The notes under the pieces were generated by a model. The model had not been told where the DNA came from. It ran no database searches and saw only the letters and a list, made by a program, of their open reading frames with translations. Source: Cupriavidus phytohabitans (GTDB taxonomy: Bacteria > Pseudomonadota > Gammaproteobacteria > Burkholderiales > Burkholderiaceae). Taken from it: a DNA stretch of 42,248 bases. Where the stretch lies: the NCBI RefSeq assembly GCF_000426345.1, contig NZ_AUFE01000050.1, forward strand, positions 1 through 42,248, in the 5' to 3' direction. Positions 30,976-40,801 of this stretch are shown one piece after another (positions within the stretch are counted from its first letter, which is position 1; the number at the start of each line of letters is the position of its first letter). A program made the translations under genes and the position numbers.

Positions 30976-33227
30976 CCCGACGCATGCACCGCAGCGCCGC
31001 GCCGCCTCCAACGCCACTGCAGAAGCTGGCGCTGCGCGCTGACCTGCAGCCGCATTGGACGGATGCCTGGGACCAGCCCCGGACCGTGTCCGACGACGCG
31101 CTGCGGCGCGTGCTGGACGGCCTTGGCCTGCCCTGCTCCACCGCCGGCCAGTGCGAGGCCTCGCACGCCTGGCTCGCGGCCGATGATGCCGCCCACGCGC
31201 TGCCGCCGCTGGTCACCGCCGAACGCGGCCAGCCCGTGGCGGTGCCGTGGCCGCACACGCTGCCGCAGCGCGCGTACCGGCTGACGCTCGAAGACGGCGC
31301 CATCGTGACCGGCACCGCGGTGCGCGCGCCACACGCGGGCGGCGATCCGGCCGGCGCCATGCTGCTGCCCCCGGTCGACGTCTGCGGCTACCACCGGCTT
31401 GAACTGGGCGATGCGCAAACGGTGCTGTCGGTGGCACCTGCGCGCTGCTACGGCGTAGCGGACGCGCTGCGTCATGCCGGCCGCACTGCCGCCGGCGCCG
31501 GCGCACGCCCATGGGGCCTGGCGGTGCAGCTCTACAGCCTGCGCCGCGGCGCCGACTGCGGCATGGGTGACCTGACCGCGCTGGCCCAGTGCTGCACCAG
31601 CGCCGCCGCCCTGCACGCCGACGCGGTCGCGATCAATCCGCTGCACGCCGGCTTTGCAGCGCTGCCGCAGCGCTACAGCCCGTACGCGCCCTCCAGCCGG
31701 CTGTTCCTGAACCCGCTGTACGCCGATCCCGCCGCGATGTTCGGCCAGCAGGCGCTGGACTCTGCCATCGCGGCGCTCGGCATCGGCGAGCAGCTGGCGG
31801 CGCTCGAAGCGCTCACTGAGATCGACTGGCTCACGCTGGCGCCATTGCGCTACGCCGTGCTGCACTGGCTCTGGCAGCGGCGCGAGACCCTGCTGCCGCG
31901 CACGGTGCTGGACGACTGCGCCGCCTTCCGTGCCCGCGGCGGCACGGCACTGCATGCGCATGCCTGCTATGAAGCGATCCAGGCGCAGCGGCTCGCCACG
32001 GCCAGCAACGGCATGAACCACGCTGCGGCGCCGGACTGGCGCTGCTGGCCAGTCACGCTGCGCTCGCCCGCTGATGCCGCGGTGGCGGCCTTCGCCCGCG
32101 ACCACGCCGACGACGTGGCCTTTCACGCCTTCCTGCAATGGCTCGCCGCCGATGGCATGGCACGTGCGCAGCGCGCCGCGCGCGACGCCGGGATGGCGGT
32201 GGGCGTGGTCTGCGACCTGGCCGTCGGCGCCGACCCGGGCGGCAGCCAGGCGTGGACACGACAGCAGGAAATCCTGGCCGGCTTCCATGCCGGCGCGCCG
32301 CCGGACGTGTACAACCCGCTTGGCCAGGACTGGGGCGTGGCGGTGTTCTCGCCGCGCGGCCTGCGCCGGCAAGGCTATGCCGCCTTCCTGGAGATGCTGC
32401 GCGCCAACCTTTCCCATTGCGGCGGGCTGCGCATCGACCACGTCCTGGGGCTGGCACGTATGTGGCTGGTGCCCGCGGGCGCGTCCGCCAGCGACGGCGC
32501 CTACCTGCGCTACCCGCTCAAAGACCTGCTGCGGCTGGTGGCGCTGGAATCCTGGCGGCACCGCGCCATCATCATCGGCGAGAACCTTGGCACGGTTCCC
32601 CCCGAGCTGAACGCGGCGCTGGCCGCGCGCGGCGTGCTCGGCATCGACGTGCTGTGGTTCCAGCGCGAGGAAGTGAAGGCGGCCGCAGAGGCGGCCGATC
32701 CGGCCATCGAGGCCGATCCGGCGCCGTTCCAGCCGCCCGCGCAGTGGCCGCCCGAAGCCATCGCCACCACTTCCACGCACGACCTGCCCACCGTTGCCGG
32801 CTGGTGGGCCGGACGCGACCTCGACTGGCGCGACCGGCTGAAGCTGCTCGCGCCCGGCGCAACCCTGGCGCAGGCGCAGGCAGGCCGCGCCCGCGAGCGC
32901 AGCGCGCTGTGGCAGGCGCTGAACCAGGCCGGGCTGTGCCACGGCCCCGAACCCGACCCCGCGCACGCGCCGCTGGATGCCGTGCTGGCCTGGCTGGGCA
33001 CCGCCCGCACCGCCATGCGCGTGGTGCCGCTGGAAGACCTGCTGGGCGAGTTCGAGCAGCCCAACCTGCCCGGCACCACCAGCGTCCATCCCAACTGGCA
33101 GCGCCGGCTCGACCCCGACGTGCGCACGCTGGCCGACGCGCCGGCGCTGCGCGACCGGGCGCATTCGATCCGGCAAGCCGTCCGCAGTGGCGGCCACGGC
33201 ACCCGGCATCCGCCGCCGCGCGGCTAG
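30972..33227 (+). CDS. malQ: 4-alpha-glucanotransferase (amylomaltase)
   Basis: A 751-residue GH77 enzyme. The N-terminal ~190 residues form the extra domain seen in long proteobacterial MalQ proteins. The barrel begins at WGLAVQLYSLRRGADCGMGD, with NPLHAGF and RYSPYAPSSRLFLNPLY. Nucleophile D489 is in LRIDHVLGL, E537 in IIGENLGTVP and D604 in STHDLPTVAGWW, and FEQPNLPGTTSVHPNW closes the active site. It moves maltosyl or longer units between glucan chains, so chains too short for phosphorylase can be recycled. It is coupled to glgX by a four-base overlap. A 113-base gap separates it from glgP, with no clear terminator or promoter. Confidence 0.94.
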
Positions 33228-33340
33228 CCGCCGGTGCCGCCTGCCAGGGTGGCGCCGAACCCACCCGCGCCGCGATCCGGGCGCGCACTTGTCCCCCATC
33301 CGCTAAGCTTGACCCACCAGCATGCGCAGGAGGTTCCGCC

Positions 33341-35884
33341 ATGAAGGAAGTGATCCGGCCCGAGCACGCCGACGATACCCGTACCGCCCTGTCCGGCGCC
33401 AGCCTGCGCCGCGCGTTCCTCGACCACGTGTTCCATACCCAGGGCAAGCTGCCCGGCCACGCCAGCCAGAACGACCTCTACCAGGCTGCGGCGCATACCG
33501 TGCGCGACCGCCTGGTGCAGCGCTGGATCAGCACCGCGGAAGCCTACCTGGGCCAGCCTTCGCGCACCGTGGCCTACCTGTCGGCCGAATTCCTGATGGG
33601 GCCGCACCTGGGCAACAACCTGGTCAACCTCGGCATCTTCGACGAAGTCAACGAGGCCATGGCGGCGGCAGGACTCGACCTCGAGCGCATCCTGGAGCAG
33701 GAAGTCGAGCCGGGGCTCGGCAACGGCGGCCTGGGCCGGCTGGCGGCGTGCTTCATGGATTCCCTGGCGACGCTGGAGATCCCGGCGCTCGGCTACGGCA
33801 TCCGTTACGAGTACGGCATCTTCCAGCAGACCATCATGGATGGCATGCAGGTGGAGAAGACCGATACCTGGCTGCGCAACGGCAACCCGTGGGAGATCCA
33901 GCGCTCCGAATGGGCGGTGCAGGTGCGCCTGGGCGGCCACACCGAGCACTACACCGACGACCGCGGCCACTACCGCGTGCGCTGGGTGCCGGCCAAGACC
34001 GTGGCCGGCGTGCCCTTCGACTCGCCGATCCTGGGCTACCGCGTCAACACCGTGAACACGCTGCGGCTGTGGCGCGCCGATGCGACCGAAGCCTTCGACT
34101 TCCATACCTTCAACCGCGGCGACTACCTCGGCGCCGTGAGCAAGAAGGTGACGTCGGAAAACCTGACCAAGGTGCTCTACCCCAACGACGAGACCACCCA
34201 GGGCAAGGAGCTGCGGCTGGAACAGCAGTACTTCTTCGTCGCCTGCTCGCTGCAGGACATGCTGCGGCTGCTGGCCGTCGACGGCATCCCGGTGACGCGC
34301 TTCCACGAGAAGTTCGCGGTCCAGCTGAACGACACGCACCCGGCGGTAGGCATCGCCGAACTGATGCGGCTGCTGGTCGACGAAAACGACCTGCCATGGA
34401 ACCAGGCCTGGGATATCACCTGTCGTGCCTTCGCCTACACCAACCACACGCTGCTGCCCGAGGCGCTCGAGCGCTGGCCGCTGCCGCTGTTCCGCCGCGT
34501 GCTGCCGCGTCACCTGGAGATCATCCTGGAGATCAACGCGCGCTTCCTCGACGAGGTGCGCATCCGCTTCTACGGGGACGAATCGCGGCTGTCGCGGCTG
34601 TCGCTGATCGACGAGCACGGCGAGCGCCATGTGCGCATGGCCAACCTGGCCTGCGTCGGCAGCCATGCCATCAACGGCGTGGCCGAACTGCACTCGCAGC
34701 TGATGCGCGAAGACGTGCTCAAGGACTTCTACGCCATGTGGCCGGAGAAATTCACCAGCATCACCAACGGCGTCACGCCGCGGCGCTGGCTGGCGCTGTC
34801 CAACCCGAGGCTGACGCGGCTGGTGACGGATGCGATCGGCGATGGCTGGATCTCCGACCTGGAGCGGATCCGCGTGCTCGAGCCCTATGCCGACGATGCC
34901 GGCTTCCGCCAGCAATGGCAGGCGATGCGGCGCGCCAACAAGGAAGACCTGGCGCAGCTGATCCGCGACATCACCGGCGTGGTGGTGGACCCGACCTCGA
35001 TGTTCGATGTGATGGTCAAGCGCATCCACGAATACAAGCGCCAGCATCTGGCGGTGCTGCACGTGATCGCGCTGTACCACCGCATCAAGTCCGACGCGCA
35101 CGCCGAGATCCAGCCGCGCACCTTCCTGTTCGGCGGCAAGGCCGCGCCGGGCTACGAATACGCCAAGCTGATGATCCGCTTCATCACCTCGGTCGCCGAC
35201 GTGATCAACCGTGACCCGCAGGTGCGCGACCGGCTCAAGGTGGTGTTCCTGCCCAACTTCAATGTCACCTACGGCCAGCGCATCTATCCGGCGGCGGACC
35301 TGTCCGAGCAGATCTCGCTGGCGGGCAAGGAAGCCTCCGGCACCGGCAACATGAAGTTCGCGATGAACGGCGTGCTCAACATCGGCACCATGGATGGCGC
35401 CAATATCGAGCTGCGCGAGGCCGTCGGCAACGACAACTTCTTCCCGTTCGGGCTGACCGCGCCCGAGGTCTACGCACTGCGCGCGAGCGGCTACGACCCG
35501 GCCGCCTATTACCACAGCAACCCGCAACTGCGCGCGGTGATCGACCTGGTGCAGCAGGGGTTTTTCTCGCGCGGCGATCCGGCGCTGTTCCGGCCGCTGT
35601 TCGATCCCCAGGCGGGGCATGATCCCTACCTGCTGCTGGCGGACTTCGCTTCCTATGCCGAATGCCAGCAGATCGTCTCCGACGCCTATGCCGACCCGGA
35701 TCGCTGGCAGCGCATGTCGGTGTTGTCGTGTGCGCGTTCCGGCCGTTTTTCGTCGGACCGAGCCATCCGCGAGTACTGCGAGCGCATCTGGAACGTCGAG
35801 GCGGTGCCGGTGCGGCTGCTGCACCGCGCCAGCGGCGCGCCGTGGCAGGTCGACCCGGGCGCCCGCGGGCCGCGCGCGGCATAG
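33341..35884 (+). CDS. glgP: Glycogen/maltodextrin phosphorylase
   Basis: An 847-residue GT35 phosphorylase of normal length. RTVAYLSAEFLMGPHLGNNL, EPGLGNGGLGRLAACFMDS and EYGIFQQ mark the N-terminal half; TNGVTPRRWL, VKRIHEYKRQHL and FLPNFNVTYGQRI the C-terminal half. The pyridoxal-phosphate lysine is K672 in SGTGNMKFAMNG, and IGTMDGANIELRE follows. It releases glucose-1-phosphate from non-reducing ends. There are no N-terminal phosphorylation or allosteric tails of the eukaryotic kind. The ATG at 33341 is preceded by AGGAGG at 33327-33332. It is the last gene before the intergenic region in front of treZ. Confidence 0.96.
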   Translation: MKEVIRPEHADDTRTALSGASLRRAFLDHVFHTQGKLPGHASQNDLYQAAAHTVRDRLVQRWISTAEAYLGQPSRTVAYLSAEFLMGPHLGNNLVNLGIFDEVNEAMAAAGLDLERILEQEVEPGLGNGGLGRLAACFMDSLATLEIPALGYGIRYEYGIFQQTIMDGMQVEKTDTWLRNGNPWEIQRSEWAVQVRLGGHTEHYTDDRGHYRVRWVPAKTVAGVPFDSPILGYRVNTVNTLRLWRADATEAFDFHTFNRGDYLGAVSKKVTSENLTKVLYPNDETTQGKELRLEQQYFFVACSLQDMLRLLAVDGIPVTRFHEKFAVQLNDTHPAVGIAELMRLLVDENDLPWNQAWDITCRAFAYTNHTLLPEALERWPLPLFRRVLPRHLEIILEINARFLDEVRIRFYGDESRLSRLSLIDEHGERHVRMANLACVGSHAINGVAELHSQLMREDVLKDFYAMWPEKFTSITNGVTPRRWLALSNPRLTRLVTDAIGDGWISDLERIRVLEPYADDAGFRQQWQAMRRANKEDLAQLIRDITGVVVDPTSMFDVMVKRIHEYKRQHLAVLHVIALYHRIKSDAHAEIQPRTFLFGGKAAPGYEYAKLMIRFITSVADVINRDPQVRDRLKVVFLPNFNVTYGQRIYPAADLSEQISLAGKEASGTGNMKFAMNGVLNIGTMDGANIELREAVGNDNFFPFGLTAPEVYALRASGYDPAAYYHSNPQLRAVIDLVQQGFFSRGDPALFRPLFDPQAGHDPYLLLADFASYAECQQIVSDAYADPDRWQRMSVLSCARSGRFSSDRAIREYCERIWNVEAVPVRLLHRASGAPWQVDPGARGPRAA

Positions 35885-35950
35885 CCATGCACGCGCAGGA
35901 CGCGCGCGTAGTGTGCGGTATCGCATGCGCGGGGCGCCGCATGCCGGGCA

Positions 35951-35964
35951 GTACTTTCTACAAT
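35951..35964 (+). promoter_or_regulatory. GTACTTTYTACA element upstream of treZ
   Basis: GTACTTTCTACA (35951-35962) continues as AT, so it ends in TACAAT, a good -10 hexamer. It stands 161 bases before the treZ start and 66 bases after the glgP stop, in a 239-base intergenic region. The upstream CCGGGCA also resembles the CCCG context of the glgE copy. No -35 consensus lies at the normal distance. The element suggests treZ-treY has its own, co-regulated promoter. Confidence 0.5.
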
Positions 35965-35967
35965 CGC

Positions 35968-35980
35968 CCTTGTAACAAGG
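35968..35980. promoter_or_regulatory. 13-base perfect inverted repeat next to the treZ element
   Basis: CCTTGT-A-ACAAGG is a perfect dyad with a one-base centre, starting four bases after the TACAAT hexamer. If transcription starts just downstream of that hexamer, the dyad covers the start site, a typical repressor position. A one-base loop is too tight for an RNA hairpin, so a DNA operator is more likely. The binding protein is unknown. Confidence 0.45.
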
Positions 35981-36123
35981 CTTCGGCACGGCCGCTCCCC
36001 TGCCCGCGCGCCGCGCCGCAAAAGCGCCGTTCTGCTGGCATGGAGTTCGCATCGCGCCAGGGGTCCGCCGCAAGGCAACTTGAGTCCGCCTACCCGGACG
36101 CCAACCGATGGCAGGAGCCGAAT

Positions 36124-38130
36124 TTGAACGCAAACCCGTTTCTACTCGCCCCGGGTGCCAGGTCCGCCCTGCCCAGCCTGGCCCCGTTCGACTGCTTTGC
36201 CGCGCCCTCTTCGCGGGCCTTCTCCTCCAATGACGAACATGCGCAGGACTACCTGTTCGGGCCGGCCTGGTTGCCCGATGGGCGCGTGCGCTTCCGCCTG
36301 TGGGCGCCCGATGCGGCGGAGCAGGGCCATGCCGTGCGGCTGGAGATCGCGGGACTGGGGCCCGTCCATATGGCGGCGGGACCCAACGGCTGGTTCGAGG
36401 CGATCGTGCCGTGCTGCGAGGGCGCGCGGTACTGGTTCCGGCTCGATGACGGCACCACGGTGCCCGACCCGGCCTCGCGCTGGCAGGCCGACGACGTGCA
36501 CGGCCCGAGCATCGTGCCGGCGCGCGATGCCGGTGCCTCGTACGCCTGGACCTGCCCCGACTGGCGCGGCCGGCCGTGGCATGAAGCCATCGTCTATGAA
36601 ATGCACGTCGGCCTGTGCGGCGGCTTTGCGGGCGCCGCGCAGCAATTGCCGCGGCTGGCCGCGCTGGGCTTCACCGCCATCGAACTGATGCCGCTGGCGG
36701 AGTTTCCCGGCGGACGCAACTGGGGTTATGACGGCGTATTGCCGTTCGCGCCGGAGTCCAGTTACGGCACGCCGGACGAGCTGCGCGCGCTGGTCGACCG
36801 TGCGCACGCGCTCGGCCTGATGGTGCTGCTGGATGTGGTCTACAACCACTTCGGGCCGGAGGGCAACTACCTGCACCGCTATGCCAGCGCCTTCTTCCGC
36901 GCCGACCGGCGGACCCCGTGGGGCCCCGCCATCGATTTCCGGCGGCCGCAGGTACGGCGCTTCTTCACCGAGAATGCGCGCTACTGGCTGGACCAGTTCC
37001 GCTTTGACGGACTGCGGCTCGACGCGGTCCACGCCATCGAGGACGAAGGCTGGCTGGCCGCGCTGCCTGGCGAACTGCGCCCCATGCTGGCCGATGGCGC
37101 TGGCGGCAACCGCCACCTGCACCTGGTGCTGGAGAACGACGAAAACGACGCCGCGCTGCTGGCGCACGGCTTCGATGCGCAATGGAACGATGACGCCCAC
37201 CATGCGCTGCATGTGCTGCTGACCGGCGAGGACGATAGCTACTATCGCGACTACGCCAGGCCCGCCGGCGCTGTCGCCGCCGTCGATGCAGGGGAGCGTG
37301 GCCAACACGCGCTGCGCCATCTCGCACGCGTGCTGGCGGAAGGCTTCGCCTACCAGGGCGAGCCGTCGCTGCACCGTTCCGGCGGCGCCACCGCCACCGC
37401 CACCGCCACCGCCACGGCCGCCGTGTGCCGCGGCCAGCCCAGCGCGCATCTGCCGCCTACCGCCTTCGTCACCTTCCTGCAGAACCACGACCAGGCCGGC
37501 AACCGCGCCTTCGGCGAACGGCTGGCCAGCCTGGCCGACCCCCGTGCGCTGCGTGCCGCGGTGGCGCTGCAGTTGCTGTGCCCGCAGGTGCCGTTGGTGT
37601 TCATGGGCGAAGAAACCGGCGCGCGGCAGCCATTCCTCTACTTCACCAGCCATTCGCCGGAACTGGCCAAAGCCGTGCGCGACGGCCGCCGCCGCGAATT
37701 CGCCGCCAGCGCGGCCTTCGGCGACGATGCGCGCGCCGCGGCCATCCCCGATCCCAACGACCCGGCAACGTTCGAAGCGTCGCGGCCTGCGCTGGCGGAC
37801 GACGCCGACTGGGCCCCCTACTACCGCGAGCTGCTGTCGATCCGGCGGCGCGAGCTGCTGCACCGGCTGCCGGGCAGCCAGTCCGCCGGCGTCGACATCC
37901 TTGGCCCCGCGGCGCTGTGCGCGCGCTGGCATCTGGTGGACGGCGTGGAGCTGAGCCTGTGGCTGAACCTGGGCGACGAAGCGGTGCCCGCCACCCACTC
38001 CTGCCGCGACCAACGCACTGCGCTGCACGAGAGCGCGCCGGGCGCTGCCGCGGAGCTTTCCGCCGGCATGCTGCCGCCGCTGGCCTGCGTCGCCACCCTG
38101 TGCGAGCCCGCCGCGGCGCGCCCCAGGTAA
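36124..38130 (+). CDS. treZ: Malto-oligosyltrehalose trehalohydrolase
   Basis: A 668-residue GH13 enzyme. An N-terminal beta domain (RVRFRLWAPDAAEQGHAVRL) precedes the barrel: YEMHVGLCGGF, ELMPLAEFPGGRNWGYDGVL, DVVYNHFGPEGNYLHRY, nucleophile D300 in GLRLDAVHAIEDEG, E337 in LVLENDEND and D456 in FLQNHDQAGNRAFG. It frees trehalose from maltooligosyl-trehalose made by TreY. The chosen start is TTG at 36124, with AGGAG six bases upstream. An in-frame ATG at 36040 is possible but has no ribosome binding site. The typical HVGTFTPEGT segment is altered (HVGLCGGFAG). A five-fold Ala-Thr repeat lies at residues 422-431. Its TAA overlaps the treY ATG by one base. Confidence 0.94.
   Translation: MNANPFLLAPGARSALPSLAPFDCFAAPSSRAFSSNDEHAQDYLFGPAWLPDGRVRFRLWAPDAAEQGHAVRLEIAGLGPVHMAAGPNGWFEAIVPCCEGARYWFRLDDGTTVPDPASRWQADDVHGPSIVPARDAGASYAWTCPDWRGRPWHEAIVYEMHVGLCGGFAGAAQQLPRLAALGFTAIELMPLAEFPGGRNWGYDGVLPFAPESSYGTPDELRALVDRAHALGLMVLLDVVYNHFGPEGNYLHRYASAFFRADRRTPWGPAIDFRRPQVRRFFTENARYWLDQFRFDGLRLDAVHAIEDEGWLAALPGELRPMLADGAGGNRHLHLVLENDENDAALLAHGFDAQWNDDAHHALHVLLTGEDDSYYRDYARPAGAVAAVDAGERGQHALRHLARVLAEGFAYQGEPSLHRSGGATATATATATAAVCRGQPSAHLPPTAFVTFLQNHDQAGNRAFGERLASLADPRALRAAVALQLLCPQVPLVFMGEETGARQPFLYFTSHSPELAKAVRDGRRREFAASAAFGDDARAAAIPDPNDPATFEASRPALADDADWAPYYRELLSIRRRELLHRLPGSQSAGVDILGPAALCARWHLVDGVELSLWLNLGDEAVPATHSCRDQRTALHESAPGAAAELSAGMLPPLACVATLCEPAAARPR
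37387..37416 (+). repeat. Hexanucleotide tandem repeat inside treZ
   Basis: Five units of GCCACC (the last GCCACG) run in frame and encode (Ala-Thr)5 at residues 422-431. The repeat sits between the barrel's middle and the loop before FLQNHDQAGN, where related proteins vary in length. Slippage by one unit would add or remove two residues without breaking the frame. Confidence 0.8.
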
Positions 38131-40793
38131 TGCCGGCCAAGGCAGCCACCGCGCCGGCAACAGCGCGCGGCCTGCCGCGCGCCACCGCCCGGCTGCAGCT
38201 GCACCCTGCCTTCACCTTTGCCGATGCCGCCGGCGTGGTCGACTACTACGCCGCGCTTGGGGTCAGCCACCTGTACCTGTCGCCGGTCTGCGAGGCCAGG
38301 CCAGGCTCCACGCACGGCTACGACGTCACCGACTTCACCCGCGTGCGCGAGGAACTGGGCGGCGAGACGGGCCTGAAGGCGCTGGCTGCGCGCGCACGCA
38401 GCGCCGGCCTCGGGCTGATCGCCGATATCGTGCCCAACCACATGGCGGCCGACTGCACCCACAACGGCTGGTGGCGCGACGTGCTGGCGCGTGGACGCGC
38501 CAGTCCCCATGCCGGCTGCTTCGATATCGACTGGACGCCGTGCGACCCGGCGCTGCATGGCAAGGTCCTGTTGCCGATCCTGGGGCAGCCGTACTGGGAC
38601 ACAGTCGTCGCCGGGGAGCTGCAGTGGGTGCCCGCGAGCGGCGAGCAGCCGGCCCACGTACGGTACTTCGACCATGTGCTGCCGCTGGCGCCGGACAGCC
38701 CTGAAGCGGAGGCCACCGCCGACCCCGGCTGGTACGACACCACGCAGCACGCCGGACGCATCCGGCTGCATGCGCTGCTGGAGCGCCAGCACTACCGGCT
38801 GGCCTGGTGGCGCACCGCTGCCGCCTCGCTGAACTGGCGCCGCTTTTTCGAGATCAGCGACCTGGTCGGCGTGCGCGAGGAAGACCAGCAGGTCTTCGAC
38901 GCGGTCCATGCGCTCGTCTTCCGCCTGCTGCGCGAAGGCTGGATCGACGGCGTGCGCGTGGACCATGTCGACGGCCTCGCCGATCCCGCCGGCTACTGCC
39001 GCCGCCTGCGCGCCGGACTCGACCGGCACGCCGCCGCGCGGCCGCCGCCGCTGCAGCTGGAGCGCCCTTGGCTGGTGGTCGAGAAAATCCTCGGCAGCAG
39101 CGAACGGCTGCCGCCGGACTGGCAGGTCGATGGCACCACCGGCTACGACTTCATGGATGACGTGGCCGCAGTGCTGCACGACCAGGCCGGCGAAGCGGCG
39201 CTGACCGCGCTGTGGGCCATCACCAGCGGCGACGCGCGCCCGTATGCCGAGCACGTGCGCGCGGCCCGCTGCCTGGTGCTGCGGCGGCACCTCGTTACCG
39301 AATGCGAGGGCCTGACCGCCCGCCTGCACGCCAGCGCGCAGCAGGAGCCCGGCACGCGCGACCTCACGCCGGCCGCGCTGCGGCACGCGCTGATGGCGCT
39401 GATGGCGGCCGTGCCGGTCTACCGCAGCTACTACGACGCGCAGCCGTCGGCACGCGACGCGGCCGCGGCACATGCCGATGACGCCATGGTCGATCAGGCC
39501 CTGCAGTCTGCGCGCAGCGGCCTGGCGCCGGACGAGGCCGTGGCGCTGGCATTCATCGCCGGCTGCCTGCGCACGCAGGCAGCGCCTGACAGCGACACCG
39601 GCGTGCTGCGCCGCCGCCTGCAGCAGCTGATGCCGGCGCTCGCGGCCAAGGCCGGCGAGGACACCGCCTTCTACCGCTATGGGCGGTTGCTGTCGCGCAA
39701 CGAGGTTGGCAGCGACCCGGCGCGGCTGGCCATGCCGCCGGCGCAGTTCCACGCCCGCATGGCCGCGCGCCGGCTGGCCGTCCCGCATGCGATGCTGGCC
39801 ACTGCCACGCACGACCACAAGCGCGGCGAGGACACGCGCATGCGGCTGGCCGTGCTGAGCGAACTGCCGGGCACCTTCGCCGACGCGGTCGCCGCGTGGG
39901 AGCGCGACTGCGCGCCGCTGCTCGCCACGCTGCCGCGCGCGCCCGACGCGGCCGACCGGCTGATGCTGTACCAGGCGCTGGTAGGGACCTGGCCAATGGA
40001 GCATGCCGGCGACGCCGAGCCTGTACCTGAAGCACTGCTGGCGCGGATTTCCGCGTGGCAGGTCAAGGCCATCCGCGAAGCCAAGCGCCATGGCAACTGG
40101 ACCTGCCCCGATACCGAGTACGAAGCAGCATGCGAGGCCTTCCTGCGCGGCATCGCGGCCGCGTGGCCACAGGGCGTGCTGGCGCAGATCGGCCGCTTCT
40201 CGCAGCGCATCGCCACCGCCGGTGCCCTCAACAGCCTGGCGCAGGTGATGGTGGAACTGACCGCCCCCGGCATTCCCGACCGTTACCAGGGCACCGAGGG
40301 CTGGGACCTGAGCCTGGTCGATCCGGACAACCGCCGCGCGCCGGACTTCGGGCGGCTGCAGGCACGGCTGGCGTGCGGCGCGGGCTGGGCGCACTGGCTG
40401 GCGCACTGGCGCGACGGCCGGCTCAAGCAGCAGCTGGTGCGCCATGTGCTCGCGGCGCGCGGCGCCGACCCCGCGCTGTTTGCCGATGGCCAGTACAGCA
40501 TGCTGGCCGCGCAGGGCACGCTGGCGCAGCAGGTGCTGGCATTTGCGCGCAGCACCGCTGCGCGCCAGGCCGTCACCGTGGTCACGCGGCTGTCAGCGGC
40601 GCTGGTCGACCCGGCCGTGCCGCGCATTCCGCCGGCATGCTGGGGCGACACCACGCTGAACCTTGGCGCGCCGCAGCCAGGCCGCTGGATCGACGCGTTG
40701 ACGGGGCACCCGCTCGACGCGCCGGCGGGGCGCCTGCGCCTGCGCGACGTGCTGGGCGGGCTGCCGGTGGCACTGCTGCTGCGCGAGCCATGA
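38130..40793 (+). CDS. treY: Malto-oligosyltrehalose synthase
   Basis: An 887-residue GH13 enzyme, normal for TreY. RATARLQLHPAFTFADAAGV and ALGVSHLYLSPVCEARPGST open the barrel, and LIADIVPNHMAAD follows. Nucleophile D278 lies in GVRVDHVDGLADP, E318 in LVVEKILGSSERLP and D562 in ATATHDHKRGEDTRMR; a C-terminal PGIPDRYQGTEGWDLSLVDPDNRR motif matches the family. It turns the reducing-end maltose of a glucan chain into a trehalose unit, which TreZ releases. The ATG is formed within the treZ stop (TAATG at 38128-38132), so the two are translationally coupled and made in step. It ends eight bases before the converging gene at 40802. Confidence 0.95.
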   Translation: MPAKAATAPATARGLPRATARLQLHPAFTFADAAGVVDYYAALGVSHLYLSPVCEARPGSTHGYDVTDFTRVREELGGETGLKALAARARSAGLGLIADIVPNHMAADCTHNGWWRDVLARGRASPHAGCFDIDWTPCDPALHGKVLLPILGQPYWDTVVAGELQWVPASGEQPAHVRYFDHVLPLAPDSPEAEATADPGWYDTTQHAGRIRLHALLERQHYRLAWWRTAAASLNWRRFFEISDLVGVREEDQQVFDAVHALVFRLLREGWIDGVRVDHVDGLADPAGYCRRLRAGLDRHAAARPPPLQLERPWLVVEKILGSSERLPPDWQVDGTTGYDFMDDVAAVLHDQAGEAALTALWAITSGDARPYAEHVRAARCLVLRRHLVTECEGLTARLHASAQQEPGTRDLTPAALRHALMALMAAVPVYRSYYDAQPSARDAAAAHADDAMVDQALQSARSGLAPDEAVALAFIAGCLRTQAAPDSDTGVLRRRLQQLMPALAAKAGEDTAFYRYGRLLSRNEVGSDPARLAMPPAQFHARMAARRLAVPHAMLATATHDHKRGEDTRMRLAVLSELPGTFADAVAAWERDCAPLLATLPRAPDAADRLMLYQALVGTWPMEHAGDAEPVPEALLARISAWQVKAIREAKRHGNWTCPDTEYEAACEAFLRGIAAAWPQGVLAQIGRFSQRIATAGALNSLAQVMVELTAPGIPDRYQGTEGWDLSLVDPDNRRAPDFGRLQARLACGAGWAHWLAHWRDGRLKQQLVRHVLAARGADPALFADGQYSMLAAQGTLAQQVLAFARSTAARQAVTVVTRLSAALVDPAVPRIPPACWGDTTLNLGAPQPGRWIDALTGHPLDAPAGRLRLRDVLGGLPVALLLREP

Positions 40794-40801
40794 AGCGCTC
40801 G

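Noticed and set aside
33228..33340. Separate promoter for glgP
   Set aside because: The 113-base gap shows no GTACTTTYTACA motif and no acceptable -35/-10 pair, so read-through from malQ is the simpler view.
36040..36123. ATG at 36040 as the treZ start
   Set aside because: It is in frame but has no ribosome binding site, and the added residues do not look like the family. TTG at 36124 has AGGAG at a good distance. Not fully excluded.
37387..37416. Repeat in treZ and the 15-base array at 15210 as CRISPR-like arrays
   Set aside because: The units are contiguous with no spacers, so they are simple tandem repeats.
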